The notes beneath the pieces were generated by a model. That model saw only the letters and a program-made list of their open reading frames with translations. It did not search any database and was not told the DNA's origin. Positions 35,170 to 43,970 of a stretch of 64,000 nucleotides of DNA are shown here, one piece after another. Numbering within the stretch: the stretch's first letter is position 1; every line of letters begins with the position of its first letter. The stretch is from Pseudophaeobacter profundi (GTDB lineage Bacteria; Pseudomonadota; Alphaproteobacteria; Rhodobacterales; Rhodobacteraceae): assembly GCF_029697505.1 (NCBI RefSeq), contig NZ_JARJEF010000005.1, forward strand, positions 62,001-126,000, read 5' to 3'. The position numbers and the translations under genes are program-made.

Positions 35170-35337
35170 ATGGATAGAAAAAAGGTTACAGTCAAAGGTG
35201 TTGATACAGAAGCTTGGGATATCCTTTTGCATCTTCGTCAGGTTGAACAAAGATTCTGTGGTGCGATCCTATCCGACTGCATTCGTGAATATTATGCATG
35301 TGAGTATGATGAAGATGGTGATGAAGGTCAGGGATGA
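35170..35337 (+). CDS. Small ribbon-helix-helix protein (CopG-like), 55 residues
   Basis: ATG 35170 with a good cggaggac RBS 8 bases before. A short strand KVTVKGVD is followed by helix TEAWDILLHLRQVE, a turn and helix CGAILSDCIREYY, the RHH fold; the tail is acidic. RHH dimers bind DNA as repressors. It is divergent from the Rep-like gene and likely controls it, in the way CopG controls RepB. Confidence 0.6.
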   Translation: MDRKKVTVKGVDTEAWDILLHLRQVEQRFCGAILSDCIREYYACEYDEDGDEGQG

Positions 35338-35341
35338 CCGT

Positions 35342-35656
35342 TCAGTTTCCATCAACAATAACCCAAAGTCCATCGTGCCCACTGACACCAGCCCAATCCA
35401 GCTTTTGGTCTTCGAGAAAGGCTCGGACGTTATCATCCAATTCCCCGTTGGCGTACTGGCATTTATTACCCACTCGGGAGAAAGTGATCCCGAAAATTTC
35501 TTCGTTGGTCTGATTATCGCTCATGGCGGCACAGGTGGCTGCCAGTTCTCGCAGATCATGCAAAATGACGTTTGGGTCTTTGTATTTTGGATCACTGTCA
35601 GCAAGAGCCGTGGTGCCGAACAAGGCCAAACATGCCGTGATTTGAATGATTTTCAT
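35342..35656 (-). CDS. Small exported protein in the island
   Basis: 104 residues from ATG 35656 (gggagac RBS), with a signal peptide (MKIIQITACLALFGTTALA). The mature part has two Cys (AATCAAM and NKCQYAN) that could form a disulfide, and is otherwise unlike families I know. It ends five bases from the RHH gene on the other strand. A periplasmic cargo protein in such an island is unusual. Confidence 0.65.
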   Translation of the reverse strand: MKIIQITACLALFGTTALADSDPKYKDPNVILHDLRELAATCAAMSDNQTNEEIFGITFSRVGNKCQYANGELDDNVRAFLEDQKLDWAGVSGHDGLWVIVDGN

Positions 35657-35741
35657 TTGTGTCTCCCAGTGTGAATTATTGTCTTTTTTCAGGGCACCCG
35701 CCAAACGTAGTGCTACGGCTTATGTTATCGTTCACCAGTTT

Positions 35742-35978
35742 TCACTTTTGCTGCGCCGCATCGGTGTCGTGATCTACCTTGACCAATTCCTGTATGCTGA
35801 CAGCCCCGTTCGTGGCGTCGACGATTGCCCGAAGCGTTCTGCGGGATGGAATGTTAATACCATCTCTCGCCCTCAGTACCGTCGGAGCACTAACGCCGCA
35901 GCGGTCACCGAAGGCTTTCAGGCTAAGTTTGTTCTGATCGAGGTAATCCTTGAGTGTCATAAGGTCGTTACCTATCAT
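35742..35978 (-). CDS. Small XRE-type HTH protein
   Basis: 78 residues; a start at 35960 is also possible. HTH: LKDYLDQNKLSLKAFGDRCGVSAPTVLRARDGINIPSRRTLRAIVDAT, the Cro/C1 fold. Divergent from the XRE gene at 36050 with 71 bases between, containing two dyads, so the two may form a switch controlling the restriction operon. Confidence 0.8.
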   Translation of the reverse strand: MIGNDLMTLKDYLDQNKLSLKAFGDRCGVSAPTVLRARDGINIPSRRTLRAIVDATNGAVSIQELVKVDHDTDAAQQK

Positions 35979-36044
35979 GTAACAAATGATTCGTCACAGG
36001 TAATTTACATGTTTGTTGCATTTTCTTCCAAATCGTTACACGAT
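35967..36044. promoter_or_regulatory. Divergent operator region of the XRE pair
   Basis: GTTACctatcatGTAAC at 35967-35983 overlaps the left gene's start; ATCGttacaCGAT lies at 36032-36044 before the right gene. TTAC/GTAA elements recur between. Consistent with shared repressor binding. Confidence 0.55.
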
Positions 36045-36049
36045 ATGAA

Positions 36050-36508
36050 ATGGCCAAACTTTCAAGCGATTCAACGAAACATCTTTTTGACCGCATCCGA
36101 ACGGCTCGGGAGCGGTCTGATATGAGTATGGATGATGCCGCTAAAGCCTTGGGTGTCAGTCGTGTACAGATTTGGCGACTGGAGCATAAATCCAAAACTG
36201 TAAGTGCCGAACGTCTGTTTGAATTGGCAGACCTGTACGGCGTTGATCCCCGAAAGCTTCTTCAAGGTGATGACGCGCTACCCGCACACCATGCTCACTA
36301 CCGCCGTATTGCAGAAGTCGTGGCCATGGTGGAACAACAGGCACAAGCTCTCGATGCGCGTCCTGCCCCAGAACTGGTAGGGGAGGCCGTTGTCGAAATC
36401 CTACAACAGGAAGCCAACCAGCCGACCGAGGTTAAGTCGAACCCATTCGATCCCTCCCAATACCAAGGCTTGATCGCTCTCTTATTCAAACAGGCAGCAC
36501 ATAAATGA
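36050..36508 (+). CDS. XRE-family regulator leading the hsd operon
   Basis: 152 residues. HTH in RTARERSDMSMDDAAKALGVSRVQIWRLEHKSKTVSAERLFELADLYGVDP (residues 17-67), then an extended helical tail. Its stop overlaps the hsdM start (ATGA), so it is co-translated with the restriction genes and probably times their expression, as controller proteins do when such systems enter a new host. Confidence 0.88.
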   Translation: MAKLSSDSTKHLFDRIRTARERSDMSMDDAAKALGVSRVQIWRLEHKSKTVSAERLFELADLYGVDPRKLLQGDDALPAHHAHYRRIAEVVAMVEQQAQALDARPAPELVGEAVVEILQQEANQPTEVKSNPFDPSQYQGLIALLFKQAAHK

Positions 36509-38013
36509 CCCAAGTTTCCCAATCCGAAATCAACAATGCGGCGTGGTCGGCGTGTGATACCTTCCGTGGTGTGGTCGATCCATCGATCTACAAAGACTAC
36601 GTTCTCACCATGCTCTTCCTGAAATACATCTCTGATGTTTGGAAAGACCATCTCGCCACGTATCAGGCGGAACACCCTGACAGCCCAGAACTGGTCGCTG
36701 CGATGATGCAGCAGGAGTCGTTCGTGCTACCACCCGATGCCAGCTTCCACACGCTGCACAAGCGTCGCCATGAGGCTGGTAACGGTGAACGCATCGACAA
36801 GGCCCTCCATGCCATCCAAGAGGCCAACGGCAACAAGCTGGATCAGGTGTTCCAAGACATCCACTTCAACAGCACCAAGCTGGGGGATGAGGAACAGAAA
36901 AACGACCTGCTGCGCCACCTGCTAGAGGACTTCGCCAAGCCCGCGCTTGATCTGCGTCCATCCCGTGTGGGGCAGTTGGACATCATCGGCGGGGCCTATG
37001 AATATCTGATCAAGCACTTCGCGGCCACAGCGGGCAAAACGGCTGGCGAGTTCTATACACCACCCGAAGTGTCCGACCTGATGGCGCGTCTGGCTGACCC
37101 TCAGGAAGGCGATGACATCTGCGACCCCACCTGCGGGTCTGCGTCCCTACTGATGAAATGCGGGCGTCAGATCAGGAACAAGACGGGGACCAAACGTTAC
37201 GCCCTCTACGGTCAGGAATCCATCGGCTCCACATGGGCCTTGGCCAAGATGAACCTGTTCCTGCACGGCGAAGAAAACCACGAAGTCCTCTGGGGTGATA
37301 CCATCCGCAACCCGAAGCTACGGGTGAAGGAAGATGCGCTGCGGCACTTCGATGTGGTCGTCGCCAACCCGCCGTTCTCTCTCGACAAATGGGGGACTGC
37401 GACCGCTGAGGCTGATACATTCGGGCGCTTCCGTCGTGGTATCCCGCCCAAGACCAAGGGCGACTATGCATTCATCCTGCATATGATCGAGACGCTGAAA
37501 CCCAAGACGGGCCGCGCTGTGGTCGTCGTTCCTCATGGTGTTCTGTTCCGTGGATCGACCGAGGGGAAAATCCGTCAGAAGCTGATTGAAGAGAACCTGC
37601 TGGATGCGGTGATCGGTCTGCCCGAAAAACTGTTCTTTGGGACTGGTATCCCTGCCGCGTTGCTGGTGTTTCGCAAACAGAAGGCGGACGACTCCGTGCT
37701 GTTCATCGATGCCAGCCGAGAGTTTGCATCTGGTACCAACCAGAACGCGCTGGAACCGTCCAACATCGACAAGATCATGCAGACATTCACGGATCGCACA
37801 TCGGTGGACAAATACGCCTATCGTGCAACGATGGCCGAAATCGCAGAGAATGACTTCAACCTGAACATACCACGATATGTGGATACCTTTGAGGAAGAGG
37901 AAGAGATCGACCTGATGGCGGTGCGGGCCGAACGGGTGCAGTTGAAGGACGAACTGGCCGAGTTGGAAACCCGCATGGCGGGGTATTTGCAGGAGCTTGG
38001 ATATGGCTCCTGA
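36505..38013 (+). CDS. hsdM: Type I restriction-modification DNA methylase, M subunit
   Basis: 502 residues. Adenine-N6 methyltransferase of a type I complex. HsdM N-terminal domain (NNAAWSACDTFRGVVDPSIYKDYVLTMLFLKYISDVW), then GEFYTPPEVSDLMARL, motif I at DPTCGSASLLM (Asp 207) and catalytic NPPF at 288-291. Normal length. Overlaps xre upstream and hsdS downstream, so stoichiometric expression is expected. Confidence 0.97.
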   Translation: MTQVSQSEINNAAWSACDTFRGVVDPSIYKDYVLTMLFLKYISDVWKDHLATYQAEHPDSPELVAAMMQQESFVLPPDASFHTLHKRRHEAGNGERIDKALHAIQEANGNKLDQVFQDIHFNSTKLGDEEQKNDLLRHLLEDFAKPALDLRPSRVGQLDIIGGAYEYLIKHFAATAGKTAGEFYTPPEVSDLMARLADPQEGDDICDPTCGSASLLMKCGRQIRNKTGTKRYALYGQESIGSTWALAKMNLFLHGEENHEVLWGDTIRNPKLRVKEDALRHFDVVVANPPFSLDKWGTATAEADTFGRFRRGIPPKTKGDYAFILHMIETLKPKTGRAVVVVPHGVLFRGSTEGKIRQKLIEENLLDAVIGLPEKLFFGTGIPAALLVFRKQKADDSVLFIDASREFASGTNQNALEPSNIDKIMQTFTDRTSVDKYAYRATMAEIAENDFNLNIPRYVDTFEEEEEIDLMAVRAERVQLKDELAELETRMAGYLQELGYGS

Positions 38014-39175
38014 GGGGTGGGAACGTAAGCAGATTGGTGACGTTTGCGCAGCAATTGTAGATTGTGTGAACAAAACGGCACCTGTCGTTGATCAACCGAC
38101 ACCCTACAAAATGATTCGTACTACCAACGTTCGACATGGGCGAGTCGACACTGAAAGTGTCCGTTATGTCACTGAAGAAACCTACCGCACTTGGACGCGC
38201 CGTGGCGCACTTCGGGATGGTGACATAATCTTAACTCGTGAAGCCCCTGTCGGGGAGGTTGGCCAGCTTCGAAACGCTGACGGAATGTTCTTAGGTCAAC
38301 GAACAATGGTGTATCGGGCAGATGATGCACTGATGGATCAGCGGTTTTTATACCAGTCGATGATCGGCCCAAGCCTCACTCGCCAATACCATGCCGATAG
38401 TGCCGGTGGAACAGTGGCACACATTCGAGTTCCCGATTGCTCGAAGTTTCTCTTGATGGTTCCCCCACTCCCCGAACAACGGAAGATCGCGGATATCCTC
38501 TCGACGTGGGATCAGGCCATTGAAAAGACCGAGGCCCTGCTGAGCAACGCCCGCACCCAAAAACGCGCCCTAATGCAGCAACTCCTCACAGGAAAACGCC
38601 GCTTCTCCGAGTTCGAAGGCCAGCCATGGAAAGAAGTGCGGTTGGGGGATGTTGTGCAATGTCTCGACAACAAGCGTGTCCCCCTAAACTCAAGCCAACG
38701 CAATGAAATGCAGGGCGACATTCCATACTGGGGTGCGAATGGAATTGTGGGTTATGTGAATGACTACATCTTTGACGAACCTCTAGTGTTACTGGCCGAA
38801 GATGGTGGGTATTTTGACGAATTTGCCACACGTCCAATTGCCAGCTTGTCCTATGGCAAGGCGTGGGTGAATAATCACGCACATATCTTGAGAGCGGGCG
38901 AACAGGTGCAGACCGAGTGGCTCTACTATGCTTTGGTAAATCGAAATATTCTCGGTTTCATTAACTCTGGAACCCGTTCCAAGTTGAACAAAGGTGACAT
39001 GCTCAAAATACCGTTGGAATTACCGTCCCTCTCTGAGCAGGAACGTATTGCCGAAGCAGTTGGCCTCGCAGATCGAGACGTAACCGACTTGGAGCAACAA
39101 ATCACCAAACTCCGCACCGAGAAGAAGGCCCTGATGCAGCAACTGCTCACGGGCAAGCGGCGGGTGGTAGTATGA
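38003..39175 (+). CDS. hsdS: Type I restriction specificity subunit
   Basis: 390 residues from ATG 38003 (aggag RBS). Two target-recognition domains, each followed by a conserved helix: PPLPEQRKIADILSTWDQAIEKTEALL...KRALMQQLLTGKRRF near the middle and PSLSEQERIAEAVGLADRDVTDLEQQITKLRTEKKALMQQLLTGKRR at the end. The internal duplication implies a bipartite recognition site. Overlaps hsdM by 11 bases; ends in a 4-base overlap with the next gene. Confidence 0.95.
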   Translation: MAPEGWERKQIGDVCAAIVDCVNKTAPVVDQPTPYKMIRTTNVRHGRVDTESVRYVTEETYRTWTRRGALRDGDIILTREAPVGEVGQLRNADGMFLGQRTMVYRADDALMDQRFLYQSMIGPSLTRQYHADSAGGTVAHIRVPDCSKFLLMVPPLPEQRKIADILSTWDQAIEKTEALLSNARTQKRALMQQLLTGKRRFSEFEGQPWKEVRLGDVVQCLDNKRVPLNSSQRNEMQGDIPYWGANGIVGYVNDYIFDEPLVLLAEDGGYFDEFATRPIASLSYGKAWVNNHAHILRAGEQVQTEWLYYALVNRNILGFINSGTRSKLNKGDMLKIPLELPSLSEQERIAEAVGLADRDVTDLEQQITKLRTEKKALMQQLLTGKRRVVV

Positions 39176-39795
39176 CGCTTTTTCCCCTCACACTTTGGCA
39201 CGGAACATCGGCACATTTATTGCCTAAGATTGAAGAACACGGGCTTGGTGGGCGGAATGTCATGCAGGATTGGCGTGTCATGGATTTCATCCAATGGGCG
39301 TTACCGCTCGTTGATGTCGATGAAACCGACTTTGCGCATCCTGACTACCTTAGACTTATGCCGATCAAAGCTGCGGCCAAAGGTGGTGCAGGTGGAATGA
39401 ATTTTGAATACGGCGATGTGTATGTTGCGGGCGGGTTTCATAAAGCTGCTGATTACGCCCTGAACGCCCCAGAGCTTATGTCGTTCGTGCCGACATTGCT
39501 GGATGTTGCCGATGATCGTGGGGTTGATGCCGTTCGTGATGGATTGGCTGAATTCCCTGAGATCAAAGAATTTATCAGCCTAGAACCCCGTCCGGTTGTC
39601 CTGAAGTTGCCACCTGTACCGGCAGATATGGTGATGAGCGAGAAGGGCGAAGCGGTCCCGTTGTTAGATCGGATGCGAGATGATCCAAACAGTGCTGTAT
39701 GTGCTCAACTCGGGTTTCGTCTGACAACCGTGGTGCCATTCGATGCAATTGAAGTGATCGATACAAGTGACCACAAACGTGTTTTTGTTCTTTAA
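39172..39795 (+). CDS. ADP-ribosyltransferase-like protein nested in the restriction operon
   Basis: 207 residues. The start LTLWHGTS (His10) followed by an IEEHGLGGRN turn, and YGDVYVAGGFHKAADYAL with Tyr84, follow the His-Tyr order of ART/PARP-like folds; the third residue could be a Glu/Gln further on, not assigned. It overlaps hsdS by ATGA and is 31 bases from hsdR, so it belongs to the operon. Possible role: an NAD-using effector or guard tied to restriction. Homology is weak and judged by eye. Confidence 0.6.
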   Translation: MTLFPLTLWHGTSAHLLPKIEEHGLGGRNVMQDWRVMDFIQWALPLVDVDETDFAHPDYLRLMPIKAAAKGGAGGMNFEYGDVYVAGGFHKAADYALNAPELMSFVPTLLDVADDRGVDAVRDGLAEFPEIKEFISLEPRPVVLKLPPVPADMVMSEKGEAVPLLDRMRDDPNSAVCAQLGFRLTTVVPFDAIEVIDTSDHKRVFVL

Positions 39796-39826
39796 TTTTT
39801 CTGGATACTAATTTGAGTATGACTCT

Positions 39827-42800
39827 ATGACCAACGCCACCCCCGATACCCGCGAAGAAGCAGCGTCAAAGCTCCCCGCCTTGCACGTCCTGATGGTTAT
39901 GGGGTGGACGTACCTGCCACCCGCTGAAGCCTTGGCTATGCGTGGGTCTGAACGGTCGGTGGTATTGGAGCCTGTGCTGCGGGAGTGGTTGGCCGCGCAT
40001 CGGTTCGATTTCAAAGGCCAGCAGCATCCGTTGTCGGAGAGTGGTATCAATCAGGTGATCAAGGCGATCACGACCACCAAGCTGAACGAAGGTCTGATCG
40101 CGGCGAATGAAGCGATTTACAAACAGTTGACACTTGGCGTCACGGTTGACGAGTTTGTCGGGGGCGACAAGACATCCGTTACAGTCCCGTTGGTTGATTG
40201 GGCCAACGTCGATGCGAACCTGTTCCATGTCACCGAAGAACTCAGCGTGGAGCGCCCTGCGGGGATGGGACGGTATCGGCCCGATGTTGTGTGCTACGTG
40301 AACGGCCTGCCGCTGGTGGTGATCGAAGCGAAGCGACCCACGTCATCGTCGGCAGAAAAGTCCATGGTTGCCGAAGGTATCAGCCAACACAATCGAAACC
40401 AAAAGGTGCAGGGCATCCAGACCCTCTATGCGTATTCGCAGTTGCTGCTGTCGATCTCAGGCACCGATGCCAAATACGGCACGACCGAAACGCCGAAAAA
40501 GTTTTGGGGATCGTGGAAAGAGGAAGAAATTTCTGAGGCTCAGATGCAGGATGTGAAATCCACACCCCTGAGCGAGGATCAGAAGGCCTTGCTGTTTGCC
40601 GACAAACCGCGCTGGGCTAGGAATGACTTTGAGCGCCTGCACAGCGGCCTTGTGCTGCCCACTGAGCAGGATCGCATGATCATCAGCCTGCTTGGGCCCG
40701 ACAGGCTGCTCGACTTCACCAGGCGCTTCATTTTCTACGACCGTGGCACCAAAAAGATCGTAGCCCGATACCAGCAGTTCGGTGGTGTCAAAGCGATCCT
40801 GTCACAGGTGGCCAAGCAAAAGCCCGATGGTCGTCGCGAAGGCGGCGTGATCTGGCACACCACGGGGTCAGGCAAGTCGAACTTGATGGTATTGCTGACT
40901 AAAGCACTGTTGCTCGATCCCAAGCTTGCCAGCAGCCGCATCATCATCGTCACCGACCGCGTTGACCTTGAGAAGCAACTAGCTGCGACGTTCCTGACGG
41001 GCGGTGCATTCGGATCGGTCGTTGCGACTAAGAAAGACGGTGAGAAGGCCAAGGTGCAGTCGGGTCGTGATCTGGCAAAGCAGATCGGATCGGGGAACGG
41101 TCGGATCATCTTCACGCTGCTACAAAAATTCAATTCAGCCACCCAAATGCCCGAGTGCAAGAATACGTCAGACAAGTTGATCGTGCTGGTTGATGAAGGT
41201 CACCGTAGCCAAGGTGGTGAGAACCATGAACGGATGCGGCAGGCTTTGCCAAACGCCGCGTTCATCGCCTTCACTGGCACACCGTTGCTGAAAGAAGACA
41301 AGACCCGTAACAAGTTCGGTCCTATCCTTCATGCTTATACCATGCAGGATGCCGTTGAAGACGGTGCGGTCACCCCGTTGGTTTATGAAGAACGCAAGCC
41401 CATCGTTGATATCAACGAACGTGCTGTCGATGTTTGGTTCGAACAAAGAACCGAAGGTCTGTCCGAACAACAGCTTTCCGATCTAAAGCAGAAATATGCG
41501 ACCCGTGGGCAAGTCTACAAAGCTGAGCGTCGTATCGAACTCATCGCACGGGATATAGCCAAACACTTCAAGCAAAACTTCATTGATCAAAGTCCTGGCC
41601 TCAAGGCGCAGCTTGCCACCGACAGTAAATTGTCGGCGATCAGATACAAGAGAGCATTGGATGATACTGGTATGGTCACCAGTGCCGTTGTGATATCGGC
41701 ACCCGATACCCGTGAAGGCCATGATGACACCGATGAGGCCAAGACACCCGAAGTGCAAACATGGTGGAACCAAACCGTCGGCGATGACCCTGATGCGTAT
41801 GAGAACGATGTCATCGCTGGCTTTGCTACAGACGGTGCGCCTGACATCCTGATCGTCGTGGACAAGCTGCTGACGGGCTTTGATGAGCCGCGCAACGCTG
41901 TCCTCTACATCGACAAGCACCTCAAAAGCCATAACCTGCTGCAAGCCATCGCTCGGGTGAACCGTCTGCATGAGGCCAAGCAGTTCGGCTATCTGATCGA
42001 CTACCGTGGTATCTTGGCCGAACTGGACACATCCATTCAGGATTACCAAGACCTCGCGGCACAGACCCAGAACGGGTATGAGGTTGATGATCTGGTTGGC
42101 ACGTTCTCCAACGTCTCGACAGAATACAAACGCCTGCCAAGCCTGCATGATGCCCTATGGGCGATCTTTGGGTCCGTTCAAAACAAAGGGGACCGTGAGC
42201 AGCTTCGCCGCGTGTTGGTGCCAAGAGTCACAGAGGATGAGGCAGGCCACAGCTTCGATCAGGCTCAGAAGGTGCGCGAAGACTTCTACGACGCGCTTAC
42301 GGCATTTGGCATGTGCCTGAAGCTGGCCCTGTCATCCCGCACCTTCTTTGAAGATGGTGCATTCGATGAGAAGACGATCCAGCGCTACAAACGCGATCTG
42401 CGGTTCTTCACAGAACTGCGTGTGCAGGCCAAGCGCGATGCTGGTGAGACTGTCGATTTTTCGGCATACGAAGACCAGATCAGGCGCATGGTTGATAAGC
42501 AGGTCAACGGTATCGAGATCATTGATCCCGAAGGCTTTATACGAGTTGATACGCTTGGACAGGATGATGGCCCCGATGATTGGACGGACGAGAAGACCCG
42601 CACCGAAGCCGATGTCATCAAAACCCGTCTTCGCAAAACCATCGAGCAAGACCTGATCGATGATCCCTATGCCCAACGTGTTTTTTCAGAACTGCTGAAA
42701 GAAGCGATCCAAGCCGCCGAGGCGATGTTCGATCATCCTGGTAAGCAATACACTATGTTCAAAGACCTTGAAGAAAAGGTTGCTGAGCGCAACACGCCAG

Positions 42801-43102
42801 GCGTCCCAGATCGTTTCACTGATCAGCCACGTGCTAAAGCCTACTACGGGCTGCTGCTTGATCATTTGGACGGAACGAGTCCAACCGAGGACAAACTTGT
42901 CGAGGAAGCACTGTATATCGAGTCTGTGGTAATAGATGCGGTGCAGTCCCATTCGATTAGTCCAGGAAACCTAGAGGCCGCGATCAAGAAGAGCCTGCTG
43001 GTGCGGTATTTCAACCTGCTTGGCGGCACCAATGCGGCATACGCGCTGATTGATCAGGTTCTCGCCGTTGTCCGTGCTGGATCAGTGAGAGACTCTCAGT
43101 GA
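39827..43102 (+). CDS. hsdR: Type I restriction endonuclease, R subunit
   Basis: 1091 residues. N-terminal PD-(D/E)xK nuclease: RPDVVCYVNGLPLVVIEAK (Asp153, Glu167, Lys169). Helicase: Walker A TTGSGKSNLM near 345, DEGHRSQ box, FTGTPL, and later QAIARVNRLHEAKQFGYLIDY motif VI. C-terminal helical part for HsdM contact. DNA translocation and cleavage at unmethylated sites. Appears intact. Confidence 0.97.
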   Translation: MTNATPDTREEAASKLPALHVLMVMGWTYLPPAEALAMRGSERSVVLEPVLREWLAAHRFDFKGQQHPLSESGINQVIKAITTTKLNEGLIAANEAIYKQLTLGVTVDEFVGGDKTSVTVPLVDWANVDANLFHVTEELSVERPAGMGRYRPDVVCYVNGLPLVVIEAKRPTSSSAEKSMVAEGISQHNRNQKVQGIQTLYAYSQLLLSISGTDAKYGTTETPKKFWGSWKEEEISEAQMQDVKSTPLSEDQKALLFADKPRWARNDFERLHSGLVLPTEQDRMIISLLGPDRLLDFTRRFIFYDRGTKKIVARYQQFGGVKAILSQVAKQKPDGRREGGVIWHTTGSGKSNLMVLLTKALLLDPKLASSRIIIVTDRVDLEKQLAATFLTGGAFGSVVATKKDGEKAKVQSGRDLAKQIGSGNGRIIFTLLQKFNSATQMPECKNTSDKLIVLVDEGHRSQGGENHERMRQALPNAAFIAFTGTPLLKEDKTRNKFGPILHAYTMQDAVEDGAVTPLVYEERKPIVDINERAVDVWFEQRTEGLSEQQLSDLKQKYATRGQVYKAERRIELIARDIAKHFKQNFIDQSPGLKAQLATDSKLSAIRYKRALDDTGMVTSAVVISAPDTREGHDDTDEAKTPEVQTWWNQTVGDDPDAYENDVIAGFATDGAPDILIVVDKLLTGFDEPRNAVLYIDKHLKSHNLLQAIARVNRLHEAKQFGYLIDYRGILAELDTSIQDYQDLAAQTQNGYEVDDLVGTFSNVSTEYKRLPSLHDALWAIFGSVQNKGDREQLRRVLVPRVTEDEAGHSFDQAQKVREDFYDALTAFGMCLKLALSSRTFFEDGAFDEKTIQRYKRDLRFFTELRVQAKRDAGETVDFSAYEDQIRRMVDKQVNGIEIIDPEGFIRVDTLGQDDGPDDWTDEKTRTEADVIKTRLRKTIEQDLIDDPYAQRVFSELLKEAIQAAEAMFDHPGKQYTMFKDLEEKVAERNTPGVPDRFTDQPRAKAYYGLLLDHLDGTSPTEDKLVEEALYIESVVIDAVQSHSISPGNLEAAIKKSLLVRYFNLLGGTNAAYALIDQVLAVVRAGSVRDSQ

Positions 43103-43827
43103 CCCAGTTTGTGCTGGTATATGGGGATGACCGTATCCCGTATCAGGTGGCCTATGACGACGCCCGAACATCCCGTGTAGCAATCCACGTGAATCCTGAT
43201 GGCTCTGTGTCTGTCGATGCTCCCAAAGGCTTCAATGACAGCACCATCAAAAGCGCCGTTCAGAAACGTGCCAAGTGGGTGGCCAACCATGTCAAAGATG
43301 CCCGAGAACGCTATGCCCATGTCAGGCCCAAGGAATATGTGTCTGGTGAACAAGTCCTGTATCTGGGGCGTCGCTATATGCTCAAGATCATCCCCGTCAC
43401 GGGCAAGCCAACAGCGGTCCGCCTCATAGGCAACCGACTGGAAGTCCAATCCGCGACTGGGACACCAGAAGACATCAGGGGGCGTGTTCGAGCGTGGTAT
43501 CGTGTCAAAGGCCGCGACTATCTTGCCCGACGGATCGACAACTTGTCCCAGTCGCTGCCGTGGGTCACTTCTCCACCGCCGTTTCGCTTGCTTGAAATGT
43601 CAAGCCAGTGGGGAAGTTGTTCACCAGCGGGCGAAGTCATCCTAAATCCGCATCTGATCAAAGCACCCCGTGCCTGTATCGACTACGTGCTGGTTCATGA
43701 GCTTGCTCACCTCAAGCACCACGACCACGGCACCGCCTTCTGGAAGCTGATCGACGCCCACGCTGGAGACTGGCGTAAGGCCAAGCATCATCTGGATGGA
43801 TTGGTCGAGCTTCTCATAAGCGAATGA
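43099..43827 (+). CDS. YgjP/WLM-type zinc metallopeptidase-like protein
   Basis: 242 residues, GTG start overlapping hsdR. The C-terminus has the gluzincin motif HELAHLKHHDHGTAFWKLI (HExxH plus a distal His), after EMSSQWGSCSPAGEVILNPHLI, the DUF45 pattern of YgjP. These domains are often found next to type I restriction genes; their role there is unproven. Last gene of the operon before its terminator. Confidence 0.88.
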   Translation: MTQFVLVYGDDRIPYQVAYDDARTSRVAIHVNPDGSVSVDAPKGFNDSTIKSAVQKRAKWVANHVKDARERYAHVRPKEYVSGEQVLYLGRRYMLKIIPVTGKPTAVRLIGNRLEVQSATGTPEDIRGRVRAWYRVKGRDYLARRIDNLSQSLPWVTSPPPFRLLEMSSQWGSCSPAGEVILNPHLIKAPRACIDYVLVHELAHLKHHDHGTAFWKLIDAHAGDWRKAKHHLDGLVELLISE

Positions 43828-43895
43828 CGCAAAATGATATGATGAGCCGCCAGCACCTACGTTGGTCTAGCCCGGTGTCGTTCTATAGGAGAAGT

Positions 43896-43929
43896 GTCCC
43901 AATAGTGAGTAGGTTTTGTTCCAATAAGG
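43896..43929. repeat. Right integrase arm-type boxes
   Basis: CCAATA at 43899 and 43921, 22 bases apart, in gtcCCAATAgtgag and gttCCAATAaggg. Same spacing and orientation as the left pair at 28734/28756. Confidence 0.6.
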
Positions 43930-43961
43930 GCATTTGAAATTTTACAAATGCCCTTATTTTT
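43924..43961 (+). terminator. Rho-independent terminator at right island end
   Basis: Perfect 13-bp stem (43924-43936 with 43945-43957), 8-base loop, then four or more Ts. It ends the hsd operon and protects gabD from antisense read-through. One arm overlaps the right arm box. Confidence 0.85.
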
Positions 43962-43970
43962 AAGGGTGTA

